From the NCBI GenBank assembly GCA_947479935.1, contig CANKBG010000016.1, positions 1-55,402 of the forward strand: a stretch of 55,402 nucleotides of DNA, read 5' to 3'. The translations under genes and the position numbers were made by a program. This DNA is from Comamonadaceae bacterium (GTDB taxonomy: Bacteria > Pseudomonadota > Gammaproteobacteria > Burkholderiales > Burkholderiaceae_C). Positions 51,565 through 55,402 of this stretch are shown here, piece after piece. A model generated the notes under the pieces. The model did not search any database. It was not told the DNA's origin and worked only from the letters and a program-made list of their open reading frames with translations. Position 1 is the first letter of the stretch. The number at the start of each line of letters is the position of its first letter.

Positions 51565-53906
51565 AGTGCCACCGATTCTCTCAAGACAGCACCTTCAGAT
51601 TCTGCTTGTCTTTGCTGCGCTTCGTATAAACGCCAATAGGCGCCTTTGCTTTCAATCAAAACGTCGTGAGTCCCCTCTTCCACAATCAGACCTTTGTCCA
51701 TGACCACCAGTCGATCTGCTTTGCGCAGTGTCGACAAACGGTGTGCAATGGCTATGGTAGTGCGGCCGCGAACCAAATTGTCGAGTGCGTTTTGGATTTC
51801 TTTTTCTGTTTCTGTATCTACGGCAGAAGTGGCTTCATCCAAAATTAAAATGCGGGGGTTGATGAGCAATGCGCGGGCTATGGAAATACGCTGACGTTCG
51901 CCCCCTGACAAGCCTTGCCCCCGCTCCCCGACCAACGAGTCATAGCCCTGAGGCATTCGCAAGATAAATTCATGCGCATGGGCAGCTCTGGCCGCCGCCA
52001 CAATGTCATCTCGCGTGGCATCGGGCAAGCCATAAGCAATGTTGTCAGCAATGGTGCCAAAAAACAAGAAGGGTTCTTGCAATACCAAACCAATGTGCCT
52101 TCTGTAATCGGCTACTTTAAGTTGCTTGATGTCCACGCCATCCAAGGCGATACTGCCTTCAGACAAGTCATAAAAACGGCACATCAAATTTACCAACGTA
52201 CTTTTGCCCGAACCACTGTGCCCGACCAAGCCAATCATCTCGCCAGGTCTGATGTCCAAATTCAATTTCTTAATGACCGCTCGATTGCCGTATCGGAAAC
52301 TGGCATCTGTTAGCGTAATGCGCCCTTCCACTTGGGGCAAAGCCACGGGATTGAGGGGCTCCGGCACACTGGAAACATGGTCCAAAATTTCAAAAATGCG
52401 CTTGGCGCCTGATGCTGCTTTTTGAGTGCTGGACACGATGCGACTCATGGAGTCGAGTCGAGTGTAGAAGCGCCCGATATAAGCCAAAAACGCAGTGAGT
52501 ACCCCTACGGTAATTTGGTCCTTTGAAACCAACCAAATGCCAAATCCCCAGACCACCAAAAGGCCCACTTCTGTCATCAACGTGACCGTTGGCGAGAACA
52601 CAGACCAGACCCGATTCAGTCGATCGTTGACAGCCAAATTGTGTTGGTTGGCATCTATAAAACGTTGGGACTCACGGTCCTCTTGCGCAAAGGCCTTAAC
52701 CACCCGAATACCAGGAATGGTATCTGCCAGAACGTTGGTGACTTCAGACCAAACACGGTCAATTTTTTCAAAGCCAGTGCGCAGTCTTTCTCGCACCACA
52801 TGAATCAGCCAACCAATGAATGGCAAAGGCAATAAAGTGACAAGTGCCAGCGTAGGATTGATGGAAAACAAGATGACCGCAGTCATCATGATCATCAATA
52901 TGTCGGTCGCGAAGTCAAGCAAATGCAAAGACAAGAAAACATTGATTCGATCTGTTTCACTGCCAATGCGAGCAATTAGATCGCCCGTACGACGTCCCCC
53001 GAAATATTCCAAAGACAACTTTAGTAAATGTTGATAGGTGGTGGTTCGCAAATCCGCGCCAATGCGCTCAGATACCAGTGCCAAAATATAAGTTTTGATC
53101 CACCCCAGACTCCATGCCACAAGGGCCGAAGCCAATAATCCCACGAGGTACCAAGAGACCGTGACGGGGTCAATGCTCTTGCCATTTTGATAAGGAATGA
53201 GCACATCGTCCATCAGAGGCATGGTGAGATAAGGCGGCACCAATGTGGCGGCGGTAGACGCCAGGGTTAAGACAAAACCCAGCAATAACTGCCACTGATA
53301 GGGCTTGGCAAACCGCCAAAGCTTAAACAGCGTCCAAGAAGAGGTTGGCGTCTGTTCTTTTTCCAAACAAACCGCACATTCTTCTTCTGCAGCGTCCACC
53401 ACATTTTGACAAATAGGGCATAAAACATGTCGCATCTGCCCAATGCCGGGCTCCAACCATTCGGAGTTTTCCAAGAGATTTGCATCAAATCCTTGGCCTC
53501 TAAAAGATTCTGCCCTGCCCCCTGAAAAGGCGACCGAAAGTTGATTTTCAAGCCGTAATTTCCAACGCAAAACAGCGGCCTCAAGTCCCAGCGTGAATCG
53601 CCAGGCGGCCAATCGCTTTGCGCCTTGGTGAAAAGACAAGGTGCCGACCCCCGCATGATCGACCACCCGAAGGGCCAATTCAGGGGCAAGAGGCCAAAAA
53701 TTCCAACTTTTTTGGGCTTCATCCGTCGAGATGACCCTTTGATCGGTCAAAATAATCAATGTTTTTTTAAAGCTGAGTTCATCATTCAAGTCAACCTCTA
53801 GCCAAGCTAGAACGTTTTCACCATGGTGAACTCGATACAACAAGCCCTCCTGCCAAAAAAGCGGCAATCCCAGCAAATCAATGGGAGGATGGGTTTTGTC
53901 GTTCAT
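51561..53906 (-). CDS. Cyanophycin metabolism-associated ABC transporter (fused permease-ATPase)
   Basis: 781 residues. Residues about 1-155 form an N-terminal domain without a recognised fold. A four-cysteine zinc-ribbon-like motif follows: CPIC at 163-166 and CAVC at 177-180. A six-helix type I exporter domain comes next (about 200-500), and the ATPase follows with GHSGSGKSTLVNLM, LSGGERQRISIARAL and ILILDEATSAVD. It should work as a homodimeric exporter-type ABC protein in the inner membrane. Ordinary half-transporters of this type are about 580-600 residues, so about 190 are extra. It sits divergent from cphA; the cargo is unknown. Confidence 0.88.
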   Translation of the reverse strand: MNDKTHPPIDLLGLPLFWQEGLLYRVHHGENVLAWLEVDLNDELSFKKTLIILTDQRVISTDEAQKSWNFWPLAPELALRVVDHAGVGTLSFHQGAKRLAAWRFTLGLEAAVLRWKLRLENQLSVAFSGGRAESFRGQGFDANLLENSEWLEPGIGQMRHVLCPICQNVVDAAEEECAVCLEKEQTPTSSWTLFKLWRFAKPYQWQLLLGFVLTLASTAATLVPPYLTMPLMDDVLIPYQNGKSIDPVTVSWYLVGLLASALVAWSLGWIKTYILALVSERIGADLRTTTYQHLLKLSLEYFGGRRTGDLIARIGSETDRINVFLSLHLLDFATDILMIMMTAVILFSINPTLALVTLLPLPFIGWLIHVVRERLRTGFEKIDRVWSEVTNVLADTIPGIRVVKAFAQEDRESQRFIDANQHNLAVNDRLNRVWSVFSPTVTLMTEVGLLVVWGFGIWLVSKDQITVGVLTAFLAYIGRFYTRLDSMSRIVSSTQKAASGAKRIFEILDHVSSVPEPLNPVALPQVEGRITLTDASFRYGNRAVIKKLNLDIRPGEMIGLVGHSGSGKSTLVNLMCRFYDLSEGSIALDGVDIKQLKVADYRRHIGLVLQEPFLFFGTIADNIAYGLPDATRDDIVAAARAAHAHEFILRMPQGYDSLVGERGQGLSGGERQRISIARALLINPRILILDEATSAVDTETEKEIQNALDNLVRGRTTIAIAHRLSTLRKADRLVVMDKGLIVEEGTHDVLIESKGAYWRLYEAQQRQAESEGAVLRESVAL

Positions 53907-53982
53907 AAGAATTCAAACAGCAAGAGTCAACTGGTGTTGGCGCCAAACAAAAACAGCAAAAGAAGCGGCCAGGACACAGCCC

Positions 53983-54096
53983 ATGCACCTTGTTTATCAG
54001 ACGATCATTGCCAGTGCTGCAACTGGCCGGTCATTGTATCTCCGGACAAGAACCGCTCCGCGCCTTCGCTCAGAATCGTCAGGCCCATGGAAATGA
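53983..54096 (+). other. Possible 37-codon leader frame overlapping the cphA start
   Basis: An ATG at 53983 opens a short frame ending in TGA at 54094-54096, overlapping the preferred cphA ATG (54093) as ATGA. The peptide contains five Arg residues, four of them in its last 20 codons, and the frame spans a GCCAGT/ACTGGC inverted repeat (54010-54027). No clear ribosome-binding site was seen. It may be a regulatory leader or chance; listed because cyanophycin is an Arg-Asp polymer. Confidence 0.2.
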
Positions 54097-55402
54097 GTTC
54101 TAAAGATATCAAATTTTTACGGATGACCCATTTAAAGGGTCCCAACATCTGGACTTACCGCCCCGTTATCGAAGCTTGGATTGACATCGGTCAACTGGAA
54201 GACTTCCCCTCCAACACGCTACCAGGCTTTAACGACCGCCTAAATGAAATGTTGCCAGGACTCATAGAGCACCGCTGCAGTGTGGGTGAACGAGGCGGAT
54301 TTTTGCAAAGATTGGCTGAAGGCACTTGGCCAGGCCACATCATGGAGCACGTCGCCCTAGAACTCCAGAATCGTGCTGGCATGCAAACAGGATTTGGCAA
54401 AGCTCGAGAAGCCGGGCCCCGCGGCATTTACAAAGTTGTCATTCGCACCCGAAATGAAACGGTCAGCCGAGCAGCCCTTCAAGCAGCCCGCGATTTGGTC
54501 ATGGCGGCCATTGAAAATCGCCCCTTCCCTGTCAAACAAGTTATTGCCGACCTCACTCAAATGGTCGACCGCTTGTGCATTGGACCCAGCACCGCATGCA
54601 TCGTTGATGCCGCAGCCGAACTCAACATTCCAGCCATTCGACTGAACGATGGCAACCTGGTTCAACTGGGTTACGGCGCCAACCAGCGCCGAATCTGGAC
54701 GGCCGAAACAGACCAAACCAGCGCTATCGCCGAGGGCGTCTCCAAAGACAAAGATCTCACCAAAAGCTTACTCGCCAACTGCGGCGTCCCGGTCCCAGAA
54801 GGCAGAAACGTCTCCTCGCCTCAAGAAGCTTGGGAAGCAGCGCAAGACATTGGTTTACCCGTTTGCGTCAAACCCGTTGATGGCAACCACGCGCGTGGCG
54901 TTTCATTGGAGTTGCGCACTCAATCAGAAGTTGAAGCGGCTTACTATTTGGCCGAGGCCGAGGGCAGCGACGTATTGGTTGAACGCCATATTTTGGGCGA
55001 TGAGCACCGCTTGTTAGTGGTGGGCGGCAAAGTCGTTGCCGCCAACAAGGGCGAAGTGGCCAGCATTGTCGGCGATGGGCTTCACACTGTTGAAGAACTC
55101 ATTGAAACACAAATCAATTCAGACCCACGCCGCGGCGAAGAAGAAGACTTTCCGCTAGACACCATTCGTTTGAAAGATCACACCACAGCCGTCCTCGAGC
55201 TCAAACGTCAAGGCCTCACCGGTACAAGCGTGCCTGATAAAGACCGACATGTATTGGTCATGCGCACTGGCAACATGGCCATGGACGTCACCGATTTGGT
55301 TCACCCCGATGTGGCTGAATTGGCCGCACTTGCCGCCAAAATTGTAGGCTTGGACATTGCCGGCGTCGACTTGGTAGCTCAAGACATTTCAAAGCCCATG
55401 AA
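54093..55402 (+). CDS. cphA: Cyanophycin synthetase CphA, N-terminal part (runs off window)
   Basis: 436 codons with no stop before the edge. LRMTHLKGPNIWTYRPVIEAW at the start and PSNTLPGFNDRLNEMLPGLIEHRC, then GTWPGHIMEHVALELQ are the CphA N-terminal domain. The ATP-grasp domain begins around VPVPEGRNVSS with CVKPVDGNHARGVSLEL and VLVERHILGDEHRLLVVGGK. CphA polymerises Asp and Arg into cyanophycin, a cytosolic nitrogen reserve, using ATP. The start at 54093 fits homologous N-termini; an ATG at 54087 adds two residues. The Mur-ligase-like C-terminal half lies beyond the window. Burkholderiales often have a second synthetase next to this type. Confidence 0.93.
   Translation, partial: MSSKDIKFLRMTHLKGPNIWTYRPVIEAWIDIGQLEDFPSNTLPGFNDRLNEMLPGLIEHRCSVGERGGFLQRLAEGTWPGHIMEHVALELQNRAGMQTGFGKAREAGPRGIYKVVIRTRNETVSRAALQAARDLVMAAIENRPFPVKQVIADLTQMVDRLCIGPSTACIVDAAAELNIPAIRLNDGNLVQLGYGANQRRIWTAETDQTSAIAEGVSKDKDLTKSLLANCGVPVPEGRNVSSPQEAWEAAQDIGLPVCVKPVDGNHARGVSLELRTQSEVEAAYYLAEAEGSDVLVERHILGDEHRLLVVGGKVVAANKGEVASIVGDGLHTVEELIETQINSDPRRGEEEDFPLDTIRLKDHTTAVLELKRQGLTGTSVPDKDRHVLVMRTGNMAMDVTDLVHPDVAELAALAAKIVGLDIAGVDLVAQDISKPM

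Overview
The window reads as a chromosomal segment of a betaproteobacterium of the order Burkholderiales, most likely Comamonadaceae. This placement is inferred from three things: the protocatechuate 4,5-cleavage gene order seen in Comamonas-type bacteria, the abundance of Bug-type (TctC-like) and Liv-type transport proteins, and the style of the cyanophycin and dnaKJ loci. Base composition looks close to half GC by eye. No tRNA, rRNA, CRISPR array or insertion sequence was recognised.

Layout, left to right. (1) 1-5275, minus strand: a Liv-type ABC transporter operon (binding protein, LivH, and a LivM-LivG-LivF triple fusion), then a cupin and the first 33 codons of an aldehyde dehydrogenase cut by the window edge. 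(2) 5548-7542, plus: a compact soxXYZA set without soxB; its SoxY has an unusual C-terminus. (3) 7582-19428, minus: a long co-directional run that starts with the protocatechuate 4,5-cleavage (lig/pmd) genes in the order U-J-K-[lipoprotein binding protein]-I-A-B-C. It continues through an aldo/keto reductase, a 5'-truncated UbiD decarboxylase remnant and a two-subunit molybdenum hydroxylase. A divergent LysR regulator (19570-20481) faces it. (4) 20528-28161, minus: a second Liv-type ABC transporter operon that also carries vanillate demethylase oxygenase (vanA, without vanB), a Bug protein and an AEC permease. (5) 28504-31761, plus: nitroreductase-like, VOC dioxygenase-like, FAH-family and Bug genes, ending in a truncated SnoaL-like gene. 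(6) 31758-34390, minus: a nitronate monooxygenase-like flavoprotein and a long-chain acyl-CoA ligase. (7) 34608-44949: a PF10118 protein, an M14 peptidase, and a hydroxycinnamate-type operon (crotonase, feruloyl-CoA synthetase, SDR, thioesterase, Bug) with a divergent amidohydrolase, a MarR regulator and a second FAH-family enzyme. (8) 45065-51093, plus: FKBP isomerase, grpE, dnaK, dnaJ with visible sigma-32 promoters, then a lipid A phosphoethanolamine transferase. (9) 51088-55402: a cyanophycin locus with DUF1854 and an unusual ABC exporter, divergent from cphA, which runs off the right edge.

Together regions 3, 4 and 7 make a plausible lignin-monomer catabolic island. Hydroxycinnamates such as ferulate would be activated to CoA thioesters and shortened to hydroxybenzoates, vanillate would be demethylated by VanA, and protocatechuate would be cleaved by LigAB and processed to pyruvate and oxaloacetate. 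Several uptake systems lie between these genes. The least ordinary items are the SoxY variant in a soxB-less cluster, the LivMGF triple fusion, stem-loops after the binding-protein gene in both Liv operons, tandem perfect stem-loops at 34469-34520, overlapping grpE promoter and terminator elements, two gene remnants at operon ends, and an Arg-containing short reading frame overlapping the cphA start.
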